Source: Streptomyces neyagawaensis
GTDB taxonomy: Bacteria > Actinomycetota > Actinomycetes > Streptomycetales > Streptomycetaceae
DNA length: 64,000 nt
Direction: 5' to 3'
Assembly (NCBI RefSeq): GCF_023516595.1
Contig: NZ_JAMGBG010000027.1
Coordinates: 186,001-250,000, forward strand
How positions within the stretch are numbered: the stretch's first letter is position 1; every line of letters begins with the position of its first letter. The position numbers were made by a program, and so were the translations under genes. Below the pieces are notes generated by a model. It was not told where the DNA came from. It saw nothing but the letters and a program-made list of their open reading frames with translations, and searched no databases. Below, one piece after another: positions 36,367 through 45,902 of the stretch.

Positions 36367-39300
36367 GTGTCGTCGTTCTCATCACTGTCGGCGCCCGCGC
36401 TGGTCGGCAGGGAGGCGGAGCGGGACCTTCTGACCGCCGCCGTACGGGCGGCCCGCGAGGGGCGGGGCGCGTCGGTGTTCGTGCTCGGCGAGCCCGGCAT
36501 CGGGAAGTCCCGGCTCGTCGAGGAGGCCGCGGCCGCCGCGGCGCGCTCCGGAGCGCGCGTACTGCGCGGGCGGGCGGCGTCCGCGGGGCGCGCCGTGCCG
36601 CTGCGTCCGCTCGCGGAGGCCGTGTTCTCCGCGTTGCGCGGGGAGGGCGCGCCCTCGGACGGTGACCTCGGCCTCTACGAACCCCTGCTGTCCCGGCTGT
36701 GCGGGCTGGCTCCGGAGGACGGGGCACCCCTGGTCGGGTACGCCGAGGCGGTGTTGAGGCTCCTGGCGGTACTGGGGCGCGACGGTGGCTGTGTGCTGGT
36801 GCTGGAGGACCTGCACGACGCGGACGCCGACACCCTCGCCATCGTCGACTATCTGGCCGACAACCTCACCGGCCAACGGGCCGTCCTGCTGGCCACGTTG
36901 CGCGGCGAGCCCGGTCCCGCCCTCGACCTGGCCGAGGCGGCGGCGTCCCGCCGCACCGCCCGTTCGCTGCGGCTCGCCCGTCTCGGGCCGGCCGGCACCG
37001 CCGAGTTGGCCGCCCGCTGTCTCGGCCACGGTGATGCCGACGAGGTGCCCGCGGCCGTACTGGAGCGGCTGCACGCCGTCTCCGAGGGCGTCCCGTTCGT
37101 GGTGGAGGAACTCCTGCGGGCCATGGTCGACGGCGGCAGCCTCGTCCGGGACGGCGCCGCCGGCTGGACGGTCACCGGTTCCCTCGACGCCGGGGTCCCC
37201 GCGACCGTCGCCGCCGCCGTGCTGCAACGCGTGGACCGGCTGGCGGCGCCCGGTGTGGCCCTCCTGGAGGCGGCGGCGGTCCTCGGCAGACGGTTCCCGG
37301 TGGACATCGCGGCGCGTGTCGCCGGCCTCGACCGCGCCACCGCCCTCACCCACCTGCGCCACGCGGCCCACGCCGACCTGGTCTCCGGCGGCTCCCCGGC
37401 GGGCGAGCCCGGCTGGCATGCCTTCCGCCACGCCCTGACCGCCGACGCCATCGCCCACCGCCTCCTCCCGACCGAACGAGCCGCCCTCTGCCTCGCCGCC
37501 GCCGACGCGATCGAGTCGGTACGGGACACGACGGGACGGCTGCCGGGGGCTTCGGGGCACACGGAGGACGAGGGCCCGCGCCACGCGGACACGCGGCACG
37601 AGGACACGCAGTTCGAGGGTACGGAGGACGAGGGCACCCGACACGCCGGAGCAGGGCACGAGAGCGCACGACACGCCCGAACGCGGCAGGTGACCGCACC
37701 CCACACGGGGACGCGCCACGAGGACGCATGGCCCACCGGGACGCGCCACGCGGGCGTCCCCAACGAACCGCACGGGCTCATCGGTGGGGAGGCCGGGGAC
37801 GATCTCGACCGGCTGGCCGCCGAGTTGTGTGTCGCCGGTGGCCGGCGGGCACGGGCGGCCGTCCTGCTCACCCGGGCGGGGCGGCAGGCCGTCGCGCGCG
37901 GCGCGCTGCTGACCGCGGTGGAACTCCTCGACCGGGGCCTGGAGTTGACCTCGGGCGCACCGGACACCCCGCCCGAGGCCGTGGCCGGGCTGTTGGAGGA
38001 ACTGCTCCGCACCCTGGTCCTCACCGGTGACGTCCGGCGCGTGCCGGAGCTCGGGGACCGTCTGGACGACGTACTGACCGCGTCGGGCGCGCCGAACACC
38101 CGGCGGGTGGCGGGCTTCGTGACCCGGGCCAGGGCCGCGGCAACGGCACAGCAGTGGGAGGAGGGGCTGGCCACCGTACGGCGGGCGAGGGAACTGCTCG
38201 GCGACGACCCGGACCCTGGTTCGCGCGCCTCCCTGGACGCGGTCGCCGCCCACCTGGTCCTCAACTCGCGGCGCCCCGACCGGTTGGAGTCCGCCCGCGC
38301 CCTCGCCGAGGGAGCCGTCGCCACCGCGGAGGCGGTCGGGCTGCCGGAGGTGAGCTGCAAGGCGCTGAACATGCTCGGCTACTGTCTGCGGCCCCAGAGC
38401 CTCGCCGAGGCGGAGGAGACGTTCGCCCGTCTGGTGGCGACGGCCGAGGCCCATGCCCTGCCCGTGTGGCGCATCCGCGGTCTGCTGGAACTCGGTGTGC
38501 TCGACCGGCTGCGGTTCACCGGCACGGACCGTCTGACGGCCGCGCGGCGGGCGGCCGAGGAGACGGGCGCGACGCTCATGACAGCCTGGGCCGACATGCA
38601 TCTGACGCTCGCTCATGTGCTGCGCGACGAACCGGACCGGGCGGTGGAGTCCGCCCGGCGGCTGCGGGAGACGGCCCGGCGGCTGCGGCTGCGCGAGGTG
38701 GAGCTGATCGGGATCGGCGTGGACGGCGTCGTCGCCGCCGCGCTCGGTGAACGCGAGCGCCTCCAGAGTGCCCTGGACGCCCTGCGGAACGCGCTGGCCG
38801 GCCGGAGCGCGGGGGCGGTCTGGGGCTACGACACCTCCGTGTGGGGCTGGGCCCAGGGCATCTGCTCCCTGATGCGGGAGGAACACGATCGGGCGCTGGC
38901 CGAGTTCACGGAGGCGGACCACGTCATGCGGGCGCTGCCCAGCACTCGGGGGGTCGGCGGCTTCCTGGGGCCGTATCTGCTGCTGCGCACCCTGAAGGGC
39001 ACGGTCGGCTGGGCGGAGCTGGAGGGCCCCGGCACGGGCCGGCTCGCCCAGGTCCACTGGGACCGGCCCTTCGTCGGCTGGTCCCGGGCCGTGCTGCTGG
39101 GCCGCGAGGGCAGGGCCGCCGAGGCCGCGAAGTCCGCGGAGGAGGCCCTGGTCGGGACCGAGTCCATTCCCCTCGCCGCCCACCTGTGTCTGCGTCTGGG
39201 CGCCGGGGCGGCCCTCGCCGACGGCTGGGGCCGGCCGGTCGAATGGCTGCGCTCCACCGAGCAGTTCTTCCATGACCGGGGGACCACCCGGGTGTCGGCG

Positions 39301-39582
39301 GCGTGCCGCGCGCTGCTGCGTGACGCGGGCTCCGCCGTGCCCCGGCGCCGCCAGGGCCACGACACGATCCCGGCGGAACTGCGGAGGACGGGGGTGACGG
39401 CCCGGGAGTACGAGGTGCTCCGGCTGCTCGGCCGCCGCTTCGGCAACCAGGAGATCGCCGAGCATCTCTTCCTCTCCCCGCGCACCGTCGAGAAGCACCT
39501 GGCGAGCCTGCGCAACCGCACCGGCTGCGCCGACCGAGCCGCGCTGATCGCCCTGGCCCGCAGGTACGCCGACGGACGGTGA
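36367..39582 (+). CDS. LAL-type LuxR family ATP-dependent transcriptional regulator
   Basis: The 1071-residue protein belongs to the large ATP-binding LuxR regulators. Walker A GEPGIGKS is at residues 41-48, and the Walker B-like LVLEDLHDAD is near residue 143. A long helical repeat region follows, then a C-terminal LuxR helix-turn-helix (GVTAREYEVLRLL, QEIAEHLFLSPRTVEKHL) over about the last 65 residues. GTG 36367 has AGGGAG upstream. Residues 398-467 are a low-complexity array of 14 five-residue units not expected in the family. Targets are unknown. phoD lies just downstream, but nothing in sequence ties the two together. Confidence 0.92.
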   Translation: MSSFSSLSAPALVGREAERDLLTAAVRAAREGRGASVFVLGEPGIGKSRLVEEAAAAAARSGARVLRGRAASAGRAVPLRPLAEAVFSALRGEGAPSDGDLGLYEPLLSRLCGLAPEDGAPLVGYAEAVLRLLAVLGRDGGCVLVLEDLHDADADTLAIVDYLADNLTGQRAVLLATLRGEPGPALDLAEAAASRRTARSLRLARLGPAGTAELAARCLGHGDADEVPAAVLERLHAVSEGVPFVVEELLRAMVDGGSLVRDGAAGWTVTGSLDAGVPATVAAAVLQRVDRLAAPGVALLEAAAVLGRRFPVDIAARVAGLDRATALTHLRHAAHADLVSGGSPAGEPGWHAFRHALTADAIAHRLLPTERAALCLAAADAIESVRDTTGRLPGASGHTEDEGPRHADTRHEDTQFEGTEDEGTRHAGAGHESARHARTRQVTAPHTGTRHEDAWPTGTRHAGVPNEPHGLIGGEAGDDLDRLAAELCVAGGRRARAAVLLTRAGRQAVARGALLTAVELLDRGLELTSGAPDTPPEAVAGLLEELLRTLVLTGDVRRVPELGDRLDDVLTASGAPNTRRVAGFVTRARAAATAQQWEEGLATVRRARELLGDDPDPGSRASLDAVAAHLVLNSRRPDRLESARALAEGAVATAEAVGLPEVSCKALNMLGYCLRPQSLAEAEETFARLVATAEAHALPVWRIRGLLELGVLDRLRFTGTDRLTAARRAAEETGATLMTAWADMHLTLAHVLRDEPDRAVESARRLRETARRLRLREVELIGIGVDGVVAAALGERERLQSALDALRNALAGRSAGAVWGYDTSVWGWAQGICSLMREEHDRALAEFTEADHVMRALPSTRGVGGFLGPYLLLRTLKGTVGWAELEGPGTGRLAQVHWDRPFVGWSRAVLLGREGRAAEAAKSAEEALVGTESIPLAAHLCLRLGAGAALADGWGRPVEWLRSTEQFFHDRGTTRVSAACRALLRDAGSAVPRRRQGHDTIPAELRRTGVTAREYEVLRLLGRRFGNQEIAEHLFLSPRTVEKHLASLRNRTGCADRAALIALARRYADGR
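37558..37767 (+). repeat. In-frame 15-bp minisatellite coding for pentapeptides
   Basis: Exactly 14 degenerate 15-bp units encode five-residue repeats such as GTRHA, DTRHE, GTRHE and SARHA (residues 398-467 of the LuxR-type regulator). The 5-residue phase is kept without indels. The units are rich in His, Arg, Thr and Glu. Confidence 0.85.
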
Positions 39583-39661
39583 CCGGGCAGACCATCGACC
39601 AACAGGGCACCGCGATCTGAACATTGGGCGGATTTCGCGTCATACGCCTTACCCAAACCTC

Positions 39662-39685
39662 TACTGATCAGTAATCTCATCCGCC
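39662..39685 (+). promoter_or_regulatory. phoD leaderless promoter with 12-bp palindrome
   Basis: The perfect palindrome TACTGATCAGTA (39662-39673) overlaps the -10 box TAATCT (39672-39677), which is 8 bases before GTG 39686. No ribosome site is present. A protein bound to the palindrome would block the promoter. PhoP control is known for Streptomyces phoD, but a clear PHO box was not identified here. Confidence 0.5.
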
Positions 39686-41389
39686 GTGACCAGTCGCAGA
39701 TCTCACTCCAACTCCGGTGTCCCCGCCGACCCCAGAGGCATGTCGCCCGCTCAGCCGGGCCTCTCCTCCTCCGCCCCGCGCCGCCGTACGGTCGTCAAGG
39801 CGGCCGCCGCGGGCGCGGTCCTCGCGGCCCCGCTGACCGCCGCGTTCCCCGCGAGCGCCGCCGACGCCCCCGCGTTCCTGCACGGTGTAGCCTCCGGCGA
39901 TCCGCTGCCCGACGGTGTCCTGCTGTGGACCCGTGTGACGCCCACTCCGGAGGCCGTACCCGGCTCGGGGCTGGGCCCGGACGTCGAGGTCGGCTGGACC
40001 GTCGCCCTGGACAAGGCGTTCACGAATGTCGTGGCCAAGGGTTCGGTCACCGCGACCGCCGACTCCGACCACACCGTGAAGGCGGACGTCCGCGGTCTCG
40101 CCCCGGCCACCGACTACTGGTTCCGCTTCTCGGCCGGCGGCACCGACTCGCCCGCCGCCCGCACCCGTACGGCACCCGCCGCCGACGCCGCCCCGGCGGG
40201 GCTGCGCTTCGGAGTGGTCTCCTGCGCCAACTGGGAGGGCGGCCACTTCGCCGCCTATCGCCATCTGGCCGCCCGCGGCGACCTGGACGCCTGGATCCAC
40301 CTGGGCGACTACATCTACGAGTACGGCACCGGCCAGTACGCCACCCGTGGCAAGGTCGTCCGACCGCACGCGCCGACCCACGAGATCGTCTCCCTCGCCG
40401 ACTACCGCGTCCGGCACGCCCGTTACAAGACGGACCCCGACCTCCAGGCCCTGCACGCGGTCGCGCCGGTCATCGCCATCTGGGACGACCACGAGATCGC
40501 CAACGACGCCTGGTCGGGCGGCGCCGAGAACCACACCGAGGGCACGGAGGGCTCCTGGGCGGCCCGTCAGTCGGCGGCCAAGCGGGCGTACTTCGAGTGG
40601 ATGCCGGTGCGCCCGGCGATCGCCGGCACCACCTACCGGCGGCTGCGCTTCGGCAAGCTCGCCGACCTCTCGTTGCTCGACCTGCGCTCCTACCGCTCCC
40701 AGCAGGTGGGCGTCGGCAACGGCCAGGTCGACGACCCGAACCGTACGCTGACGGGCCGGGCCCAGCTCGACTGGCTGAAGACGGGGCTGAAGTCCTCCGA
40801 CACGACCTGGCGTCTGGTCGGCAACTCGGTGATGATCGCCCCGTTCGCCCTCGGCAACCTCACCGCCGATCTGCTGGGACCGCTGACCGAGCTGCTCGGT
40901 CTGCCGAAGGAGGGCCTCGCCCTCAACCCCGACCAGTGGGACGGCTACACCGACGACCGCCGTGAACTCCTCGCCCACCTGCGGGAGAACGCCATCCGCA
41001 ACACGGTCTTCCTCACCGGCGACATCCACATGGCCTGGGCCAACGATGTGCCGGTCAACGCCGGTACGTACCCGCTGTCGGCGTCCGCGGCCACCGAGTT
41101 CGTCGTCACCTCGGTCACCTCGGACAACCTCGACGACCTCGTGAAGGTCCCCGAGGGCACCGTCTCCGCGGTGGCCTCCCCCCTGATCCGCGCCGCCAAC
41201 CGGCATGTCCACTGGGTCGACACCGACCGGCACGGCTACGGCGTCCTCGACATCACCGCCGCGCGGGCGCAGATGGACTTCTACGTCCTGTCCGACCGGA
41301 CGAAGCCCGACGCGAGGTCGTCGTGGGCGCGCTCGTACCGGACGCGGAGCGGGACGCAGAAGGTGGAGCGGACGTACGACCCGGTGTAG
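39686..41389 (+). CDS. phoD: Alkaline phosphatase D
   Basis: PhoD is a secreted calcium/iron-dependent phosphodiesterase and phosphomonoesterase used in phosphate starvation. The 567-residue protein has a Tat signal ([10 protein letters not shown], residues 31-40) with cleavage near ASA-ADA (about residue 58). The metal-site motifs are [21 protein letters not shown] and [15 protein letters not shown] 39686 is used because a -10 box lies 8 bases upstream; ATG 39740 would still keep the Tat motif. Confidence 0.95.
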   Translation: MTSRRSHSNSGVPADPRGMSPAQPGLSSSAPRRRTVVKAAAAGAVLAAPLTAAFPASAADAPAFLHGVASGDPLPDGVLLWTRVTPTPEAVPGSGLGPDVEVGWTVALDKAFTNVVAKGSVTATADSDHTVKADVRGLAPATDYWFRFSAGGTDSPAARTRTAPAADAAPAGLRFGVVSCANWEGGHFAAYRHLAARGDLDAWIHLGDYIYEYGTGQYATRGKVVRPHAPTHEIVSLADYRVRHARYKTDPDLQALHAVAPVIAIWDDHEIANDAWSGGAENHTEGTEGSWAARQSAAKRAYFEWMPVRPAIAGTTYRRLRFGKLADLSLLDLRSYRSQQVGVGNGQVDDPNRTLTGRAQLDWLKTGLKSSDTTWRLVGNSVMIAPFALGNLTADLLGPLTELLGLPKEGLALNPDQWDGYTDDRRELLAHLRENAIRNTVFLTGDIHMAWANDVPVNAGTYPLSASAATEFVVTSVTSDNLDDLVKVPEGTVSAVASPLIRAANRHVHWVDTDRHGYGVLDITAARAQMDFYVLSDRTKPDARSSWARSYRTRSGTQKVERTYDPV

Positions 41390-41390
41390 T

Positions 41391-41426
41391 CCGGAGCACC
41401 CTCGGGCCCCGGGGGGCATGCTCCGG
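41391..41426. terminator. Short hairpin between phoD and the hydrolase gene
   Basis: An 8-bp repeat CCGGAGCA/TGCTCCGG (41391-41398 with 41419-41426) encloses a G/C-rich loop able to extend the stem. It lies in the 40-bp convergent gap. Confidence 0.55.
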
Positions 41427-41429
41427 CCG

Positions 41430-41999
41430 TCAGAGGGTGTCGAGGAAGCCGAGTGCCACCCGCCAGGTGGCCTCGGCGGCCTCCTCGTCGAAGTCGGGCA
41501 GGTCGAAGTCGGTGTAGAGGTGGCCCGCGCCGGGGTAGCGGTAGATCTCCACGTCGGCGCCGGCCTTGCGCATCTGGAGGTACCAGGCGCTCAACCAGTC
41601 GTCCGTCTCGAACGCGTCCGGCTCGGCGACGTGGAGCTGCACGGGCAGGTTGTCGACGGACGCGGTGGCCGCGATGTCCGACGTACCGTGCAGGAGCAGC
41701 AGCCCGCGGGCCTTGGCGTCGCCCAGGGCCAGGGTCTGCGCGGTGGCCGCGCCGAGGGAGAACCCGGCGTAGACGAGCCCTCGCTCCGAGTAGGGGGCGG
41801 CGGCCAGGACGGCCCGCTTGAGCAGCTCCTCCTTGCCCAGCTCCTCGTTGAAGGCCATGCCCTCCTCGACCGTGTCGAAGGTCCGTCCGTCGAAGAGGTC
41901 GGGGGTCCACACCTCGTGCCCGGCGGCCCGCAACCCGGCCGCGGCCCGGTGGACCGCGGGTCGCAGGCCGTAGGTCGAGTGGAACAGCATGATGTTCAT
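41430..41999 (-). CDS. Dienelactone hydrolase family protein
   Basis: The 189-residue alpha/beta hydrolase opens MNIMLFHSTYGLRPAV. It has the nucleophile elbow AGFSLGAAT (Ser81) and the catalytic His in GAGHLYTD (about His160). Classical dienelactone hydrolases use cysteine at the elbow; here it is serine, so the enzyme may be an esterase or another hydrolase. The substrate is unknown. It is transcribed divergently from the MscS gene. Confidence 0.85.
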   Translation of the reverse strand: MNIMLFHSTYGLRPAVHRAAAGLRAAGHEVWTPDLFDGRTFDTVEEGMAFNEELGKEELLKRAVLAAAPYSERGLVYAGFSLGAATAQTLALGDAKARGLLLLHGTSDIAATASVDNLPVQLHVAEPDAFETDDWLSAWYLQMRKAGADVEIYRYPGAGHLYTDFDLPDFDEEAAEATWRVALGFLDTL

Positions 42000-42092
42000 G
42001 AGGCCATGGTGCCAGCCGGGTACGACAGCGGCTCGCGGCCCCGTACCCCGAGCGCGGCCGAAGTCACATGTTCATGACCCCGCGAGGGCGGT

Positions 42093-42105
42093 TACGTTCG
42101 AAGGC
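42093..42105 (+). promoter_or_regulatory. Leaderless promoter of the MscS-type gene
   Basis: TACGTT (42093-42098) fits a -10 box and lies 7 bases before ATG 42106, with no ribosome site. Confidence 0.45.
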
Positions 42106-43221
42106 ATGGAGAACCTACTCCGCCCACTGATCGTCATCGGTGGTTCGGTCGTCCTGACACTCGTCATCGGCTGGACCACCGACCTTCTGCTGCGCAAGGC
42201 GGACCAGCGGCACCACGAGACACCTCTGTGGGGCCTGCTGCGCCGCGGCCGCATCCCCTACCAGCTGGTCCTGTGCGCGGCCTTCCTCAGAGCGACGTAC
42301 GACGAGGCGCAACTGCTGGAGCAGTACCGGACCACGATCGGCCGTGCCCTGACGCTGGTGCTGATCGGCGCCACGGCCTGGCTGGTGATCCGCATCGCGG
42401 CGGCGGTGGTGGAGACCTCGTACAGCAGGTACGCCCGCGTCCACCGTGACCCGGCCCGGGTGCGCCGGGTGCGGACCCAGGTGACGCTCATCATGCGGGT
42501 GGTCTCCGCGATCGTCGGTGTGGTCGCCGCGGCGGCCATGCTGCTGACCTTCCCGGCGATGCGGGCCGCGGGCGCCTCCCTGCTGGCCTCGGCGGGCCTG
42601 CTGGGCATCGTCGCCGGTATCGCCGCGCAGTCCACGCTGAGCAACCTGTTCGCGGGGCTCCAGATCGCCTTCGGCGACATGGTCCGCCTCGGGGACGTGG
42701 TCGTCGTGGAGGGCGAGTGGGGGACGGTCGACGAGATCACCCTCACGTTCCTGACCGTGCGGACCTGGGACGAGCGCCGGATCACTATGCCCGTGTCGTA
42801 CTTCACGGCGAAGCCGTTCGAGAACTGGTCGCGCGGTGGCGCCCAGATGACCGGCACGGTCTTCCTGCACGTCGACCACGCCGCTCCGCTGCCCGCGATG
42901 CGGGAGAAGCTCCGCGACATCCTGCGGGAGTGCCCGGCGTGGGACGGCCGGCACTACGACCTGACCGTCACCGACTCGACGCCGTCGACGATGGAGGTCC
43001 GCGCCCTGGTCACCGCCAAGGACCCGGACGACCTGTGGACGGTCCGCGTCACGGTCCGCGAACAGCTGGTCCGCTGGCTGGCCGAGACCCACCCGTACGC
43101 CCTCCCGAGGGTCAACACGGCCGACGCGGTGCTGCCCCCGACCCACCCGCGTCCCGACGCCCACCTCCCCCGCCCCACCCGGTCCCGGGTCCACGAACCA
43201 CCGAGGTCGACGGGAAGGTGA
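42106..43221 (+). CDS. MscS family mechanosensitive ion channel
   Basis: The 371-residue protein has three to four membrane helices. The pore-lining helix is ASAGLLGIVAGIAAQSTLSN, followed by FAGLQIAFGDMVRLGDVVVV and the beta-domain GEWGTVDEITLTFLTVRTWD. The cytoplasmic part is followed by a Pro/Arg-rich tail of about 35 residues. It should release solutes on hypo-osmotic shock. ATG 42106 was preferred over an upstream frame because a -10 box sits 7 bases away. Confidence 0.93.
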   Translation: MENLLRPLIVIGGSVVLTLVIGWTTDLLLRKADQRHHETPLWGLLRRGRIPYQLVLCAAFLRATYDEAQLLEQYRTTIGRALTLVLIGATAWLVIRIAAAVVETSYSRYARVHRDPARVRRVRTQVTLIMRVVSAIVGVVAAAAMLLTFPAMRAAGASLLASAGLLGIVAGIAAQSTLSNLFAGLQIAFGDMVRLGDVVVVEGEWGTVDEITLTFLTVRTWDERRITMPVSYFTAKPFENWSRGGAQMTGTVFLHVDHAAPLPAMREKLRDILRECPAWDGRHYDLTVTDSTPSTMEVRALVTAKDPDDLWTVRVTVREQLVRWLAETHPYALPRVNTADAVLPPTHPRPDAHLPRPTRSRVHEPPRSTGR

Positions 43222-43344
43222 CACCCCGGGGCCACGGCAGAGCCGAGGACCACGGCGGGTGGCCGTACAGGTGGCCGGTGGTTCTGGAGGAGCGGCGCGT
43301 GGCGTCTCCCTCCGGGAGCCTGCGGACGGACCGGACCGGGACGC

Positions 43345-43383
43345 ACGGCGGGTGCCTGCGCGGAGAGCGCGGGCACCCGCCGT
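43345..43383. terminator. Bidirectional hairpin terminator
   Basis: A 17-bp stem with one G.U pair (43345-43361 with 43367-43383, loop 5) lies in the 192-bp convergent gap between the MscS-type gene and the SDR gene. Nothing else was recognised in that gap. Confidence 0.8.
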
Positions 43384-43413
43384 CCGCCGTTCGCGATGCG
43401 CCCGGCTCCGCCC

Positions 43414-44154
43414 TCAGTGCCCCCTCTCCGCGCCCCCGTTGACCTGGAGGATCTGGGCGGTGATGTGGCCGGCGCCCGGGGAGGCGAGCCAGTGCAGGGT
43501 GTCGGCGACGTCGGCCGGTGTGCCGGCCCGGCCCGTGGACGTCTCGGCGACGAGCCGCGCCCGCCGGGCCTCCTGTATCGCCCCGCCGAAGAACTCGGTG
43601 TCCTCGATGTAGCCCGGCGCCACGACGTTCACCGTGATCCCCCGGGACCCCAACTCCCGCGCCAGGTCGAAGGCGTACGGATGCAGCGCCGCCTTGGACG
43701 CGGCGTACGCCCCGCTCCCCGAGCCCCGGTACGCGGCGATGGACGAAAGGAACAGCACCCGCCCGCCGGGCGAGGCGAGCCGCTCCCGCAGCGCCTCCGT
43801 GAGCAGCACGGCGGTCAGCGTGTTGAGCCGGAAGTTGACCTGCCAGTCGTGCGCGACGGTGTCGAGCGGATCGTCCCCCTCCGCCGCGGGCTCCAGCCCG
43901 CCGTTGCCGCCAGCACTGTGGATCAGCACGTCCACGGTCCCGAACTCACGCCCGACGAACTCGGCGACTCCCCGCACCCTCTCCGCGTCGGCGAGGTCCG
44001 CCGCGTACGTCAGGGCCCGGTCCACCCCCGCCTTCTCCAACACCTCGGCCCGCCGCCCGAGCAACAGGACCCGATCCCCGCTCTCGGCGAACGCCCGCGC
44101 CGCCGCGAGCCCGATTCCCGTACCGCCACCACTGATCACCACATTGCGTGCCAT
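43414..44154 (-). CDS. Short-chain dehydrogenase/reductase
   Basis: The 246-residue SDR has the cofactor motif GGGTGIG (residues 9-15), an SSIAAY segment and the catalytic Y-x-x-x-K in YAASK (about residue 150). NVVAPGYIEDTEFF follows. An Arg-rich segment after the first strand (LLLGRRAEVL) suggests NADP preference. The substrate is unknown. ATG 44154 has TAGGGT 6 bases upstream. Confidence 0.92.
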   Translation of the reverse strand: MARNVVISGGGTGIGLAAARAFAESGDRVLLLGRRAEVLEKAGVDRALTYAADLADAERVRGVAEFVGREFGTVDVLIHSAGGNGGLEPAAEGDDPLDTVAHDWQVNFRLNTLTAVLLTEALRERLASPGGRVLFLSSIAAYRGSGSGAYAASKAALHPYAFDLARELGSRGITVNVVAPGYIEDTEFFGGAIQEARRARLVAETSTGRAGTPADVADTLHWLASPGAGHITAQILQVNGGAERGH

Positions 44155-44166
44155 GCCCCGACCCTA
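44155..44166 (-). promoter_or_regulatory. Leaderless promoter of the SDR gene
   Basis: On the minus strand TAGGGT (44161-44166) lies 6 bases before ATG 44154 without a ribosome site. It falls in the 29-bp gap after the antiporter gene, so the SDR gene may be expressed on its own. Confidence 0.45.
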
Positions 44167-44183
44167 CGAAACGGATCACCCGG

Positions 44184-45779
44184 TCACCGCAGGCTCCGCA
44201 CATCCAGATGCCGCAGCACCCGGTCCACCACCTCGGGATCCGCCCCCGGCTCACTCCGCGCGGCCAGCACCTCGTGCCGGGCCGCGCTCAGCATCTCCCC
44301 CTGGATCCGCCGCATCCTCCGCAGCCACCGCACCCGCTGCTCGTGCCCTGCCCGCCGTTCGTCCTCCGCCACGTCGGGACTGATCCGCACCCCGATCTCG
44401 AAGGCCCGCCGCAGCAACCGCTCGGCCATCTCCTCGGGGAGTTCCTCCTCGTCCTCGATCTCCTTCAGCCGCCGCTTCGCCGCCTTCGCGGCCCGCACGG
44501 CCAGCGCCTTCTCGAACTCCTTCTCGGCTCCCTCGTCCGCCCGCACCCCCAACCGCCGTACGAGCCACGGCAGCGTCAGCCCCTGCAGCACCAGCGTCGC
44601 CATGATCACGCCGAACGCGATGAACACGATCTCGTCCCGGTCGGGAAAGGGCCTCCCGTCCGACGTCTCCAGGGGAATCGCCAGCGCCAGCGCCACGGAC
44701 GCCACGCCCCGCATCCCCGACCACCACATCACCACGGTCTCGCGCCACGACATCGGGATCTCCTCGTCGTAGTCGCGCTTGGCGTGCAGCCGCCGCGCGA
44801 GCCAGGTGGCCGGCAGCAGCCACAGCAGCCGTACGAGGACCACGACGGCCACGACCGCCGCCGCCCAGCCCAGCATGTCGGCCCATCGCCCGGACGCCGT
44901 CCTGAGCGCGTTGTGCAGCTCCAGCCCGATCAACCCGAACGCGACGCCCGTGACCAGCGTGTCCACGACGTCCCAGACGGTGTGCCCGGCGAGCCGCGTC
45001 ATGACGTCGTCGGCGCCGAGCGCGTACTCCGCGAGGAACAGCGCGGTGGTGAGCACGGCGAGCACCCCGGACCCGTGCAGTTCCTCGGCCAACACGTACG
45101 ACGCGTACGGCACGAGGAGGGTCAGCCCGATCTGCAGCGTGGCGTCGTCGAGGAGGTCCATCAGCTTGTTGGCCGCCCAGCCGAGGGCGAGCCCCACGGC
45201 GACGGCCACGACACCGGAGAGCACCAGCTGGAGCGCGGCGTGGGGCAGCGAGAAGGAGCCGCTGACGACGGCGGCGATCGCCACGTGGTACAGCACGATG
45301 GCGGTCACGTCGTTGAACAGGCCCTCGCCCTCCAGGATCGACACCAGCCTCCGAGGCAGCCCGAGTTGACCGGCCACGGCCGTCGCCGCCACCGGGTCCG
45401 GCGGTGCGACCAGCGCGCCCAGCGCCACGGCGGCGGCGATGGGCAGCCCGGGCACGATCGCCTGGGCGACGGCGGCCACCGCGGCGGTGGTCACGAACAC
45501 CAGCGCCACGGCCAGCAGGAAGATCGGCCGCCGGTTGGCGGCGAACTGCCGCCAGGAGGTCCGCCGCACCGCCGCGTACAGCAACGGCGGCAGTACCAGG
45601 GGCAGGATGAAATCCGGCGGGATGTCGATGTTGGGCACGAAGCCCGGCAGGGCGAGGGAGATCCCGAGCAGCGTCATCAGCACCGGCGCCGGCAGCCCGA
45701 GCCGCTCCCCCACCGGCACACTCAGCACGGCCCCCAACAACAGGACGAACAACAGGGCCAACTGATCCACGCTGAGCAC
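44184..45779 (-). CDS. CPA1 family Na+(K+)/H+ antiporter
   Basis: The 531-residue protein has about twelve membrane helices. The family signature GALVAPPDPVAATAVAGQL is followed by the ion-site segment EGEGLFNDVTAIVLY and by WWSGMRGVASVALALAIP. A cytoplasmic helical tail of about 130 residues follows, rich in Glu and Arg. It should exchange sodium or potassium for protons. The start is GTG 45779; the 123-bp upstream gap has no clear promoter. Confidence 0.93.
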   Translation of the reverse strand: MLSVDQLALLFVLLLGAVLSVPVGERLGLPAPVLMTLLGISLALPGFVPNIDIPPDFILPLVLPPLLYAAVRRTSWRQFAANRRPIFLLAVALVFVTTAAVAAVAQAIVPGLPIAAAVALGALVAPPDPVAATAVAGQLGLPRRLVSILEGEGLFNDVTAIVLYHVAIAAVVSGSFSLPHAALQLVLSGVVAVAVGLALGWAANKLMDLLDDATLQIGLTLLVPYASYVLAEELHGSGVLAVLTTALFLAEYALGADDVMTRLAGHTVWDVVDTLVTGVAFGLIGLELHNALRTASGRWADMLGWAAAVVAVVVLVRLLWLLPATWLARRLHAKRDYDEEIPMSWRETVVMWWSGMRGVASVALALAIPLETSDGRPFPDRDEIVFIAFGVIMATLVLQGLTLPWLVRRLGVRADEGAEKEFEKALAVRAAKAAKRRLKEIEDEEELPEEMAERLLRRAFEIGVRISPDVAEDERRAGHEQRVRWLRRMRRIQGEMLSAARHEVLAARSEPGADPEVVDRVLRHLDVRSLR

Positions 45780-45902
45780 CCCGACGAGGTCTAGACGATT
45801 ACCTCAACAGCCCCCCAGAGTGCCACGCCCCCCACATCCCACCCATTCCGCCCCGTGGCCCCACGTACCCGGCACGGGGAGTCGGGCCCCCGGGGATCGG
45901 CC

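Noticed and set aside
37558..37767. CRISPR-like periodicity
   Set aside because: The 15-bp units are degenerate, contiguous and in frame with the protein. There are no spacers and no cas genes.
36382..39624. 1080-codon minus-strand frame opposite the LuxR-type regulator gene
   Set aside because: It is a GC-bias shadow; the plus-strand gene has Walker and HTH motifs.
39600..39661. PHO box upstream of phoD
   Set aside because: PhoP control is expected from family knowledge, but I could not find two clear GTTCAC-type 11-base direct repeats. A segment reading GTCATACGCC was too weak to call.
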